Of a stretch of DNA of 64,000 nt, positions 1 to 7,988 are shown piece by piece. Below the pieces are notes generated by a model, which searched no databases, was not told the origin of the DNA, and was given only the letters and a program-made list of their open reading frames with translations. The position numbers were made by a program, and so were the translations under genes. Source of the DNA: Chryseobacterium jejuense (lineage in GTDB: Bacteria; Bacteroidota; Bacteroidia; Flavobacteriales; Weeksellaceae); contig NZ_JAGIPR010000014.1 of the NCBI RefSeq assembly GCF_017877355.1, positions 78,689 to 142,688 on the forward strand. Reading direction: 5' to 3'. Position 1 is the stretch's first letter; each line of letters opens with the position of its first letter.

Positions 1-449
1 CTGAAAAAGATTTCATGATTTTTCTGAGCTAAAAGAAGATGTAAACTTTCCGGAGTAACCACAAGGATTTCAGGCATCTTTTTTACCTGCTGCTGCCTTA
101 CTTTAGGATCTGTATCTCCGTTTCTTACACCAACAGCCCAATCAAGGCCAATCTCATCTATCGCTTCCTGCATCGCTTTAGCAATATCCTTAGACAAAGA
201 TCGAAGTGGAGTAATCCAGATCATTTTAAGCCCTTTTTTATAGTTTTCGGGATGGTTTAAAAAGTCTGAGATCAATGCTAAAAAAACAGAAAAGGTCTTA
301 CCGAATCCTGTAGGAGCCACTACCATACCACTGTATCCACTTCCAAATTTCCGCCATGTATCAGTCTGAAATTTAAAAGGGGACATGTCTTTATCCTTCA
401 TCCATTGCTGAATGATGGTTAACCCGTTGCTATGTTCAAAGGCTGCCAC
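1..449 (-). CDS. Ligase-associated DEXH-box helicase (Lhr family), N-terminal part only
   Basis: This is the start of a superfamily 2 helicase that runs off the left edge, so about 150 residues are visible. It begins with a GTG directly after the stop codon of the ligase gene; in-frame ATGs at residues 17 and 22 are alternative starts. Visible motifs are the Walker A motif (VVAPTGFGKTF), motif Ia (WITPLRSLSKDI) and motif Ib (VVTPESLHLLL). The DExH box and C-terminal domains are off-window. The family partners with an ATP-dependent ligase and an MBL-fold exonuclease in bacterial DNA-damage clusters, and those two genes are immediately upstream here. Assignment by motif and context is strong; the start codon is less certain. 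Confidence 0.88.
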   Translation of the reverse strand, partial: MAAFEHSNGLTIIQQWMKDKDMSPFKFQTDTWRKFGSGYSGMVVAPTGFGKTFSVFLALISDFLNHPENYKKGLKMIWITPLRSLSKDIAKAMQEAIDEIGLDWAVGVRNGDTDPKVRQQQVKKMPEILVVTPESLHLLLAQKNHEIFF

Positions 450-2030
450 TTATTGTATTAATTTTTTGATTTCTTCCAGATGGTCAATCTCATCTGCCGT
501 TTTATCTTTCCGCCATCTTACAATTCTTGGGAATCTGAGTGCTACACCGCTTTTATGACGGTTGCTGAATCCGATTCCTTCAAAGGCAATTTCAAACACC
601 AGTTCTGCTTTTACGGTTCTTACAGGACCAAATTTTTCAATTGCATTCTTCGTTACAAATTTGCTGACTTCCATAATTTCTTTGTCAGTTAATCCGGAAT
701 ATGCTTTAGCAATGGTTACTAATTTGTCTTCATTTTTTACAGCAAAAGTATAATCTGTGTAATAGGCACTTCGTCTGCCGCTGCCTTTTTGGGCATAAAT
801 CAGAACGGCATCAATGGTAAAAGGATTGATTTTCCATTTCCACCAATCGCCTTTCTTACGCCCTGCATGGTAAGGTGAGTTTTTCTGTTTCAGCATCAGT
901 CCTTCACTGTTTACACTTCTTGAGTTTTCCCGGATTTCATTCAGTTCTTCCCATTTCTCAAAATCTATACTTTTTGAAAGTCTGATATTTTCAGGGGTTT
1001 CATTCAATAATAATTCTTCCAGCATTGCTCTTCTTGCAGAAACAGGCTTTTCTCTCAGATCATTACCTTCCAGTTCTAACAGATCGTAAGCAAAAACCTC
1101 AATAGGAATTTCAGAAAGCATTTTTTTAGTTAAAGTTTTTCTGTTTAATCTTTTCTGTAATTCGTTAAAATTTAAAACCTTACCTTCTTTTACTGCAAGT
1201 ATTTCTCCATCTAAAACAAAATTGCCTTTCATCGCCATCACAGTTTGAGTAATCTCAGGAAACTGCTCCGTAACAAGTTCTTCACCTCTCGACCATATAA
1301 ATACTTCATCATTTCTCCGGATAATCTGTCCACGAATGCCATCCCATTTATATTCTATCAGCCATTCATCCGGCTTTCCCAGCACTTGAAGCTCTTTTTC
1401 CAAAGGATACGCAAGACAAAACGGATAAGGTTTGGAATTATCCGGATTGATATTTTCTGCAGAGATCAATTCTTTAAAAGAAACTTTATCAGGCTTCCAT
1501 TTCCCCATTAAACTATGAGTTAATGTACTGGCTTCCTGCCCGGAGAATTTGGTTAATGCATTAATCAGAGTTTTATCTGATACTCCGATTCTAAAGCTTC
1601 CACCTATTAATTTATTGAAAATCAAACGTTCAGTATAATCCAGGCCATTCCAAGATTGGAAGACGAATTCTTTCTTTTGGGTTTCTTTTTTATCCTGTAA
1701 ATCAACAATATCCTTCATCCATTGGGAAAGGCTTCGTTCAATCTTTTCCTGTGGTGGTGGGAGAATCAATGAGAGGGTTTCTCCAAGATCTCCAACTGAG
1801 GAATAGCTTTCCTGAAAGAGCCAGAAAGGAAGTCCTGTGATTTCCAATGCCCATTCCTTCATTAAGTTCGTATTGACATTCCTTTTGGGTCTTTTTCCTG
1901 TAAATAAAGCAATAAACCACACTTTATCTTCATCCGGAGCACGTTCCAGATAATCAATGATAGCATCAATCTTAGCATTGGTTTTATTGGTTGTTTCCAA
2001 AGCGTTGATAAGGTCTGCAAAATGTCTCAT
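450..2030 (-). CDS. ATP-dependent DNA ligase (ligase-associated repair cluster)
   Basis: This 526-residue protein is an ATP-dependent DNA ligase that seals nicks through an enzyme-AMP intermediate. The nucleotidyltransferase motif I is EYKWDGIRG with the presumptive adenylated lysine K228. Motif III (FVLDGEILA, about 271), motif IV (EGLMLK) and motif V (WWKWKIN) follow, then an OB-fold region. An N-terminal DNA-binding domain fills residues 1-200, as in LigB/Lig1-type bacterial ligases. The start overlaps the end of the exonuclease gene by 4 bp, and the helicase gene begins at its stop codon, so the three genes are almost certainly cotranscribed. It is distinct from the essential NAD-dependent LigA and probably acts in repair. 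Confidence 0.95.
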   Translation of the reverse strand: MRHFADLINALETTNKTNAKIDAIIDYLERAPDEDKVWFIALFTGKRPKRNVNTNLMKEWALEITGLPFWLFQESYSSVGDLGETLSLILPPPQEKIERSLSQWMKDIVDLQDKKETQKKEFVFQSWNGLDYTERLIFNKLIGGSFRIGVSDKTLINALTKFSGQEASTLTHSLMGKWKPDKVSFKELISAENINPDNSKPYPFCLAYPLEKELQVLGKPDEWLIEYKWDGIRGQIIRRNDEVFIWSRGEELVTEQFPEITQTVMAMKGNFVLDGEILAVKEGKVLNFNELQKRLNRKTLTKKMLSEIPIEVFAYDLLELEGNDLREKPVSARRAMLEELLLNETPENIRLSKSIDFEKWEELNEIRENSRSVNSEGLMLKQKNSPYHAGRKKGDWWKWKINPFTIDAVLIYAQKGSGRRSAYYTDYTFAVKNEDKLVTIAKAYSGLTDKEIMEVSKFVTKNAIEKFGPVRTVKAELVFEIAFEGIGFSNRHKSGVALRFPRIVRWRKDKTADEIDHLEEIKKLIQ

Positions 2031-3049
2031 GGCTTTGGATTTTCAAGGGTTTCCTGCTCTGATACTTCTTCATCTTCACCAAACAGGGTTTCTATAACAT
2101 CTGCTTTTATCCCGATTTCATTCAGATATTTTGAAAAAACCTCTGTCTGTCCATGTGTCACATGTACAATTTCCGCTTCTGTCGCTTTTACAGTTTGTAA
2201 TAATCCTTTCCAGTCGGCATGATCACTCATGGCAAAACCTGCATCGGCACTTCTCCATCGTCTGGCACCACGCACCTGCATCCAGCCTGAACATATTGCT
2301 GTAGCCGGATCAGGAATTTTTTTGATAATATTACTGTCAAGCAAAGCAGGAGGGACAATCACAATTTCGTGTTCCATATCTTTCGGACGCTCTCTGAAAT
2401 TGGCAACGGTATATTCCGGAAGATCAACTCCTACGGCTTCAAAGGCTTCATTTAATTTGCCGATAGACTCATGAACATATATTTTCCCCAGTCCTTCCAC
2501 GGCTTTCATAATCCGTTGTGCTTTTCCTAAAGAATACCCGATAAAAACCGACGTTTTGTTATTTTCCTGATTTTTCAAAACCCAATTCTGAAGCTTTTTA
2601 TTTAAATCATCTACTTCCAGCCAGTTATAAATAGGCAAGCCAAAAGTACTTTCTGTAACAAATTCATTACATCTCACCAGTTCAAAAGGAGTACTCAGGC
2701 TATCATCCTGAACTTTATAATCTCCGGAAACAACGGTTACAAAACCTTTATATTCCAATCTTATCTGTGCAGAACCTATAATATGTCCGGCAGGATGCAA
2801 TGAAACATTTACTCCATTGATATTAATTTTCTCCCCATATTCCACGCCCTGACATTCTATATCTTTTCCGATTCTCTGATATAAAACAGGTTTTGTAAAA
2901 TGATGGCAAAGGTATTTTTTCATTCCCCAACGGGCATGATCGGCATGTCCATGAGTAAGGACTGCCATATCTACGGGCCGCCAGGGATCTATATAGAACT
3001 TTCCCTGTGGACAGTAAATTCCTTTTTGGGTCAATGTGATTAGCTTCAA
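2027..3049 (-). CDS. Ligase-associated exonuclease, MBL fold (SNM1/CPSF-like)
   Basis: A 340-residue metallo-beta-lactamase-fold nuclease, first gene of the ligase-helicase cluster. The metal-binding HxHxDH motif is H33-G-H35-A-D37-H38 in LTHGHADHAR, and downstream motifs include HPAGHIIGSAQ, VSGDYK, a SDHADW segment and a C-terminal HVTHGQTE histidine. This is the pattern of the beta-CASP/SNM1 family annotated as ligase-associated DNA damage response exonuclease. It overlaps the ligase gene by 4 bp (ATGA). Known family members process DNA ends before ligation; the role here is inferred from family and context. Confidence 0.93.
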   Translation of the reverse strand: MKLITLTQKGIYCPQGKFYIDPWRPVDMAVLTHGHADHARWGMKKYLCHHFTKPVLYQRIGKDIECQGVEYGEKININGVNVSLHPAGHIIGSAQIRLEYKGFVTVVSGDYKVQDDSLSTPFELVRCNEFVTESTFGLPIYNWLEVDDLNKKLQNWVLKNQENNKTSVFIGYSLGKAQRIMKAVEGLGKIYVHESIGKLNEAFEAVGVDLPEYTVANFRERPKDMEHEIVIVPPALLDSNIIKKIPDPATAICSGWMQVRGARRWRSADAGFAMSDHADWKGLLQTVKATEAEIVHVTHGQTEVFSKYLNEIGIKADVIETLFGEDEEVSEQETLENPKP

Positions 3050-3287
3050 GGGTATGATTGTTTTGGATAAAATGCTTCAAAAACTTAACCAATTTACAAT
3101 AAACTGTTGATTTTATTATAATTCAAGGTTTTATTGTTGGAAACGCAAAGGCGGAGATTTTTGGTAAGGTTATGTTTTTAAGTGGTAAAGGTTTTATCTG
3201 CGATAAAGTTGAATACCGTTTTGGTTAGGGATACGGATGCACGAATAATTTTTATTCGTGCATCCGTGGCTCATAAAATAGCAGCAA
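3050..3287. repeat. Intergenic region with dispersed repeat and 15-bp perfect hairpin
   Basis: No gene is seen. Around 3139-3153 lies a copy of a degenerate dispersed motif (core AACGCAAAGGCG) found again near 14528 and, inverted, near 31290. At 3233-3267 a perfect 15-bp inverted repeat (arms 3233-3247 and 3253-3267, 5-nt loop) sits just downstream of the reductase gene end and may stop its leftward transcript, although no T-run follows on that strand. Confidence 0.6.
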
Positions 3288-4364
3288 TTAAGGGATTATA
3301 TTTTCAGCCCGCAATCTTTTAAATACTTCTATGAAAGAATCTTCTGTACTTTTATAAGCAGTAAAACCCAGTTTTCTGCTTTTTGACAGGTCACACATCA
3401 CTTCAAGCGGTCTTCCAAGATCTAAATCAGTGTGCCATGCTGAAGATAAACGATCTAAATGATTCTCTTTCAGATTATATTTTTCGGCAATGACTTTCCA
3501 AATTTCCTGGTCGTTTCCCATTTCTCTTTCCAGTGGCCTTATGGTACCGTTAAAACCTTCTGATTCTACACCAAACCAATCTGCCAATCTTTTCCACAGC
3601 CATTTCCATCGGAAAACATCTCCATTGGTAATATTGAAAGCCTGATTTTTTGCAGAGTCTGTACCAGAAGCCCACACCAGCTGTTTAGCTAATATTCCGG
3701 CATCAGTAACATCAGAAATGCCATTCCATTGCGCTTCAGAACCCGGCCAGATGAATTTCCTTCCTGTTTCCTTACAAATGCTGGCATATACGGCTAATGT
3801 TGAGGCTATATTCATGAGATTTCCCACGGCATATCCAACAACAGTGTGAGGACGGTGGATACTCCATGTAAAACCGTCCCTTTCCGAAGCTTTATAGATC
3901 TCATCTTCCTGAGCATAATAAAAATTGGGAAGCGGAAGTCTTGGATGTTCTTCCCGTACCGGTGTTTCTGGTAGCTTACCTGCTTTAACATAAGTTTCAA
4001 AAGGACCCAGATAGTGTTTCAATCCGGTTACTAAAGCAACATGCTGTACAGATTTTTTAGGAGATAAAACGTTCAGTAAATTACTTACAAGCATACTGTT
4101 AACACGAATGTTTTCTTCTTCGGTATCATTACGCATCCAGGTTGTAAAATAAACATGAGTGGGAGAGAGGTCTTTTAATGCCTCCGTAAGATTCTGTTCA
4201 TCCAACAGATCTGCTTTCACAGAATGAAGCCCCTTGATGCTGTTATTGGGATTTCTTGATAGTCCATAAGTTATCCAGCCTTGTGCAATAAGTTCTTCTG
4301 CAAGATTGCTTCCTGTAATTCCGGTAGCACCTACTACCAAAGCAATATTTCCTGTATTTTCCAT
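3288..4364 (-). CDS. PRISE-type SDR family NAD(P)-dependent reductase
   Basis: A 358-residue extended short-chain dehydrogenase with the N-terminal Rossmann motif LVVGATGITGSNLAE (G12, G15, G18 from the chosen start). The segments YFTTWMRND, a central ALVTGLKHYLG motif and FYYAQEDEIY are typical of the progesterone 5-beta-reductase/iridoid synthase-like (PRISE) family, which reduces activated C=C bonds with NADPH. The start at 4364 was preferred over 4388 because the preceding 8 residues are atypical and a TAATTTTG -7 element lies at 4393-4386. The gene follows a Crp/Fnr regulator gene, and two FNR-like boxes sit between them, so control by that regulator is likely. The natural substrate is unknown. 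Confidence 0.85.
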   Translation of the reverse strand: MENTGNIALVVGATGITGSNLAEELIAQGWITYGLSRNPNNSIKGLHSVKADLLDEQNLTEALKDLSPTHVYFTTWMRNDTEEENIRVNSMLVSNLLNVLSPKKSVQHVALVTGLKHYLGPFETYVKAGKLPETPVREEHPRLPLPNFYYAQEDEIYKASERDGFTWSIHRPHTVVGYAVGNLMNIASTLAVYASICKETGRKFIWPGSEAQWNGISDVTDAGILAKQLVWASGTDSAKNQAFNITNGDVFRWKWLWKRLADWFGVESEGFNGTIRPLEREMGNDQEIWKVIAEKYNLKENHLDRLSSAWHTDLDLGRPLEVMCDLSKSRKLGFTAYKSTEDSFIEVFKRLRAENIIP

Positions 4365-4385
4365 AAGTATTGTAAATTTCTTCAG

Positions 4386-4393
4386 CAAAATTA
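4386..4393 (-). promoter_or_regulatory. -7 promoter element of the PRISE reductase gene
   Basis: On the minus strand this reads TAATTTTG, matching the Bacteroidota -7 consensus TAnnTTTG. It predicts transcription starting near 4380, about 16 nt before the ATG at 4364. Confidence 0.5.
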
Positions 4394-4415
4394 TGGGAGT
4401 TACAGGCTTTCACAC

Positions 4416-4452
4416 TTGATTTGGATCATGGGTTTGAGTTGATCTGGATCAA
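4416..4452. promoter_or_regulatory. Tandem FNR/CRP-like operator boxes
   Basis: Two copies of a TTGAT-N4-ATCAA type palindrome are visible: TTGATTTGGATCAT (4416-4429, one mismatch) and TTGATCTGGATCAA (4439-4452, perfect). Centres are 23 bp apart. Box 2 overlaps the stop codon of the Crp/Fnr gene. Box 1 is centred about 42 bp upstream of the predicted start of the reductase transcript, the usual class II activator position for the CRP/FNR family. Confidence 0.65.
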
Positions 4453-5033
4453 GTATTATTCAGGGAATTCTTTTTACGGATTCTGCTGATGGTTTCAGGA
4501 GCCAATCCAAGATAGGATGCAATGAGATTATGGGGAATCCTTTGAATCATTTCCGGTTTTTCCTGTGCCAGTTGCAGGTATTTTTCTTCAGCAGTATATC
4601 CGTTGAAAACAATAAGTCTGTAATCTTTGGTAACCAGGCTGTTTTGATAGAGAATTCTGAAATAACGATCCATTGCAGGGATTTCCTGCATCATTTTCTC
4701 ATAATTTTCCAGAGTAATCATCAATACTTCTGTATCTTCTACAGCATCAATATTTAAGACAGCCTTTTCCTGATGAATAAAGCTATTGAAATCAGAGATC
4801 CACCAGCCTTCAAAAGCAAACATATTAATATGTTCATTTCCCTTTTCATCAAGAAAATAAGATTTCAACAAACCTTTACTCACAAAGGAAAGACATCTGC
4901 AGATATCTCCTTCCTGCAACAGATATTGCCTCTTCTTCAGCTTTTTTACAGTAAAAAACGATTGAATCAGACTTTTCTGCTCATCTGTAATATCAACTTT
5001 ATTCTGAATATGGGAAAGTAATACCTCAAACAT
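4449..5033 (-). CDS. Crp/Fnr family transcriptional regulator
   Basis: A 194-residue regulator with an N-terminal cyclic-nucleotide-binding-like beta-barrel (about 1-120, including YLLQEGDICRCLSFVSKGLLK) and a C-terminal winged helix (HNLIASYLGLAPETISRIRKK). It lacks the cysteine cluster of oxygen-sensing Fnr, so its ligand is unknown; small orphan members like this are abundant in Flavobacteriia. It lies between a PPC-domain gene and a reductase gene on the same strand. FNR-like boxes overlapping its stop codon suggest it regulates the downstream reductase. Two further homologues occur at 20387 and 36286. Confidence 0.9.
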   Translation of the reverse strand: MFEVLLSHIQNKVDITDEQKSLIQSFFTVKKLKKRQYLLQEGDICRCLSFVSKGLLKSYFLDEKGNEHINMFAFEGWWISDFNSFIHQEKAVLNIDAVEDTEVLMITLENYEKMMQEIPAMDRYFRILYQNSLVTKDYRLIVFNGYTAEEKYLQLAQEKPEMIQRIPHNLIASYLGLAPETISRIRKKNSLNNT

Positions 5034-5082
5034 CTGACAAATATTTCCTCAAAAATACTGCTTTCAGAAGGAATGAGGGAGC

Positions 5083-5538
5083 CTATTTATCAAAATCATA
5101 GAAATTGATTCCCGTTTCTTTATCTTTTATTTTTACAGCTCTTGTATCTAAAGGATAAAAGATAAATTCCCCTGCACCATGAATCTTTGCTTCTAAAAGA
5201 TGCCCGGCTAAAGCTGTATAATCTTGTCTTCCCAATGTAATATGAATATGAAGTGAAAGCTTTCCATCTATTACGGAAACATTTCCTGAGATATTGGCCA
5301 CTTCCATCTGTTCTTTAAAGGTTTTGTCAATGTATGTTTTTGTTTCAAAACTAAAGAACCTAAGAGTGGCTTCACCTACAGCACCTATTCCGGTAACTTC
5401 TCCTGCATGAATATTCTGATTTTGAACAAAATCCGTTAAAGCTTCTACAATATTGGAGTAATTTTTAAGGCTGACAATATAGATCTGATCTACCTTCCTT
5501 GCTGACCATTGGCTTCCTTGAATGTTTTGTACTTCCAT
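5083..5538 (-). CDS. PPC (DUF296) domain protein
   Basis: A 151-residue protein made of a single PPC/DUF296 domain. The glycine-rich GEVTGIGAVGEATLRFF and LHIHITLGRQD segments are diagnostic, with H97, H99 and H113 as likely metal ligands of bacterial members. Plant relatives carry an added AT-hook and bind DNA; bacterial single-domain forms are small trimeric proteins of unclear function. It sits 49 bp upstream of the Crp/Fnr gene on the same strand and may be cotranscribed with it. Confidence 0.85.
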   Translation of the reverse strand: MEVQNIQGSQWSARKVDQIYIVSLKNYSNIVEALTDFVQNQNIHAGEVTGIGAVGEATLRFFSFETKTYIDKTFKEQMEVANISGNVSVIDGKLSLHIHITLGRQDYTALAGHLLEAKIHGAGEFIFYPLDTRAVKIKDKETGINFYDFDK

Positions 5539-5735
5539 GATGATGGGTATTTGATGAATTTTTCATTAATGTGAAATAAGATAGAATCTATCCGGTTTTA
5601 ATAAATATCAAGAATCATGCATATCAAACTTAAGCTATCTTCTTCTAAATATTTTTTTGTTAATAAAAAATTAACACCCATTTTACTAGTTAAAACCGGG
5701 AAAAATTGCAGAAATTTGCAGTAAATTAAAAATCA

Positions 5736-6362
5736 ATGAAGATCGTAGACCTCGAGCAATGGAACAGAAAGGAGCATTTTGAATTTTTCTCTCAAATGGC
5801 AAGCCCATACTTTGGTTTTACAACCGAAGTAGATTGTACAAAAGCCTATGACAAAGCTAAAGAAAACGGATATTCTTTCTTTGCCTATTACTATCATAAA
5901 TCAATGATTGCAATTAATATGGTGGATGAATTAAAGCTGAGGATTATTGATGGACAAGTAATTCAATTTGATACCGTTCATGCAGGAAGTACAATTGCCA
6001 GGCCGGATGGGACTTTCGGTTTTTCTTTTACTCCTTTTTCAGAGGACTTTGAAACGTTTAACGCTGCACTGCAGGAAGAAATCAAAGGGGTACACCATTC
6101 TACAGGCCTTAGATTAAGCAATGAGAGATTAGGAAAAGATCATGTTAGACATACAACCATTCCCTGGAATTCGTTTAGTGCGATTCTTCACCCTACCAAT
6201 TTTAATAATGATGAATCGGTACCGAAAATATCTTTTGGTAAATTCAATATCCGTGATGGCAGAAAGTACATGCCGGTTTCTATAGAAGCACACCACGGAT
6301 TGGCAGATGGAATACACATTGCAAAATATTTGGAGGAGCTTCAGAGGCAGCTTGACTTATAA
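5736..6362 (+). CDS. Chloramphenicol acetyltransferase-fold acyltransferase
   Basis: A 208-residue type A CAT-fold protein. The catalytic motif is EAHHGLADGIH, with H187 as the expected general base and D191 as the structural aspartate (family consensus HHxxxDG). The N-terminus (EQWNRKEHFEFF) is typical of CAT enzymes. The family transfers acetyl from acetyl-CoA to chloramphenicol, but many chromosomal homologues in Flavobacteriia are untested and could use another acceptor. It stands alone, facing away from the PPC gene. Fold and catalytic residues are secure; drug resistance is not shown by the sequence. Confidence 0.85.
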   Translation: MKIVDLEQWNRKEHFEFFSQMASPYFGFTTEVDCTKAYDKAKENGYSFFAYYYHKSMIAINMVDELKLRIIDGQVIQFDTVHAGSTIARPDGTFGFSFTPFSEDFETFNAALQEEIKGVHHSTGLRLSNERLGKDHVRHTTIPWNSFSAILHPTNFNNDESVPKISFGKFNIRDGRKYMPVSIEAHHGLADGIHIAKYLEELQRQLDL

Positions 6363-6451
6363 TTAAGGAGTCCGAAGCATTTTAAAGAAAAAAGGAAGCC
6401 TTACCTCTTCTGCATTACGGAAAACCGTAAAGAATATTGGTTCCTCTTCAG

Positions 6452-6459
6452 TACATTTG
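6452..6459 (+). promoter_or_regulatory. -7 promoter element of the TerB-C/ATPase/helicase operon
   Basis: TACATTTG matches the Bacteroidota -7 consensus and predicts a leader of about 78 nt. The leader holds a small inverted repeat (CTGATT/AATCAG, 6484-6499) just upstream of the first gene. A well-spaced -33 TTG was not found. Confidence 0.4.
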
Positions 6460-6542
6460 AGACAATATTATTATATTAGATAACTGATTGATGAATCAGA
6501 AAAACTAATTAACTAATAAACTCAATTTTACTAAGAGCCATC

Positions 6543-7988
6543 ATGCAGAATGATAATACAATTGATGATTCCATTATAGATGTTTCAGGAAACAGAGAAA
6601 TGCCAATTGATTTTGGAAGTATAACCTCTGTTCCGGATTCTCAATCTAATACTTGTAATCCTGATTCATGGAAAATAGGGCAAAAATATACCCGTAAGTT
6701 GTCACTGAATGAAGATCAGACCAAAATGCTGGATAAAATGTCATTTTCCGGCAATATTTTCAATGAAATAGAATATTGTAAAGTTCAGATATTGAAACAG
6801 TTTATAAGAGCTGTTGAATACCTGTATCAACACTGTATACCGGTTAATAAATCTTATCCTACAGTTGTTGACGAGCTTTCGGAAATTATTGTGTGCCTTC
6901 GTTACAATTACAGGAAAGACAGTTTAAACTACAATTATACCTATGAGTCTGTACAGACTGAAATTTTCAATCACATTCTGAAATTATGTGAAAATAATGT
7001 CCGTGATGTATATGGTATCAAAAGAAAGATCAATACTGATTTTAATTATAACCATCCGGATATCCTTCATCAGTACAATAAAAAGGTAGTTTCAAAGCTG
7101 GAAATCTTTTTTACGGAGAACCAGCATCAGATTCTGGATGCTGATTATAAAACGAATATTATCCTCAATGAGAATAATACGAACCGTTGGAAAACCAAAT
7201 TTGACGAAATCAAAGATGATTATTCCAACCCATTAGCATTTGAAAGGGAAATTTTCAGGCTTACGGAAGTCAATGTCAAAAATCCTTCTGTTGATGCCAT
7301 ATTTTTTGAAGCTTCGAAGTTTGTTGCAGAACATGATAAGACATGTGCATTAAGGTTTTACATCCATTACCTTGATAAGGATCTGAATTCTCCGAAATTT
7401 GATCAGAAACAGCTGAACAAAACCGTCCAAAAAAGCTTATTTTCCACAAAAGAACAACTGTCTGATTTTGAAAAGATCCTTAGTGAATTTATTGCGGACA
7501 GAAACCTGGGCAGCGCTATTGAAAAGGCGAATCAGCTTTATGTTCCTAAAAGAAAAAGAATTACCATTGATCCCGAAGCCATTAAAAATATTCAGGCCCT
7601 GGATTCTGAAACGGCGGATATTTTAGGACAAATTCTTAATGAAGAAGAGGATGAAGATTCTGTAAATGCAGAAGAAGTTTCCAATCAACAGGAAGTCACA
7701 ATCACCATTCCCCTGATCCAGGAGTCTCACAGCTCAAAATACCTTGATGAATTGAATTTATCAGCTATTCAAAAGGAAATTCTTGATCGGTTTGAAAAGC
7801 AAAGCTTTAATATACTTCAAGCTGATTTTGAATGTTTTATCAAAACCAAAGGTCTGTTTACGGGCTCTACCATAGATTCTATTAACGAATGCTGCTATGA
7901 AGCTCTGGACGATATTCTGATTGAAGAAGAGGATGAATATTTTATTATTAACACCCATTACTATAAAAAACTTTTAAACAATGATTGA
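6543..7988 (+). CDS. TerB-C domain-like protein, first gene of a DNA-processing/defence operon
   Basis: A 481-residue largely alpha-helical, acidic protein. Residues about 400-478 (from KYLDELNLSAIQKEIL to DDILIEEEDEYFIIN) resemble the TerB C-terminal domain of tellurite-resistance-associated proteins; the N-terminal 350 residues are not recognised with confidence. Neighbours support the call: TerB-C proteins occur in operons with a P-loop ATPase and an Lhr/BrxHII-type helicase, exactly the two genes that follow. Its last 8 bp overlap the ATPase start (ATGATTGA), which implies translational coupling. A structural or adaptor role in a multi-protein DNA-processing complex is inferred. Confidence 0.7.
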   Translation: MQNDNTIDDSIIDVSGNREMPIDFGSITSVPDSQSNTCNPDSWKIGQKYTRKLSLNEDQTKMLDKMSFSGNIFNEIEYCKVQILKQFIRAVEYLYQHCIPVNKSYPTVVDELSEIIVCLRYNYRKDSLNYNYTYESVQTEIFNHILKLCENNVRDVYGIKRKINTDFNYNHPDILHQYNKKVVSKLEIFFTENQHQILDADYKTNIILNENNTNRWKTKFDEIKDDYSNPLAFEREIFRLTEVNVKNPSVDAIFFEASKFVAEHDKTCALRFYIHYLDKDLNSPKFDQKQLNKTVQKSLFSTKEQLSDFEKILSEFIADRNLGSAIEKANQLYVPKRKRITIDPEAIKNIQALDSETADILGQILNEEEDEDSVNAEEVSNQQEVTITIPLIQESHSSKYLDELNLSAIQKEILDRFEKQSFNILQADFECFIKTKGLFTGSTIDSINECCYEALDDILIEEEDEYFIINTHYYKKLLNND

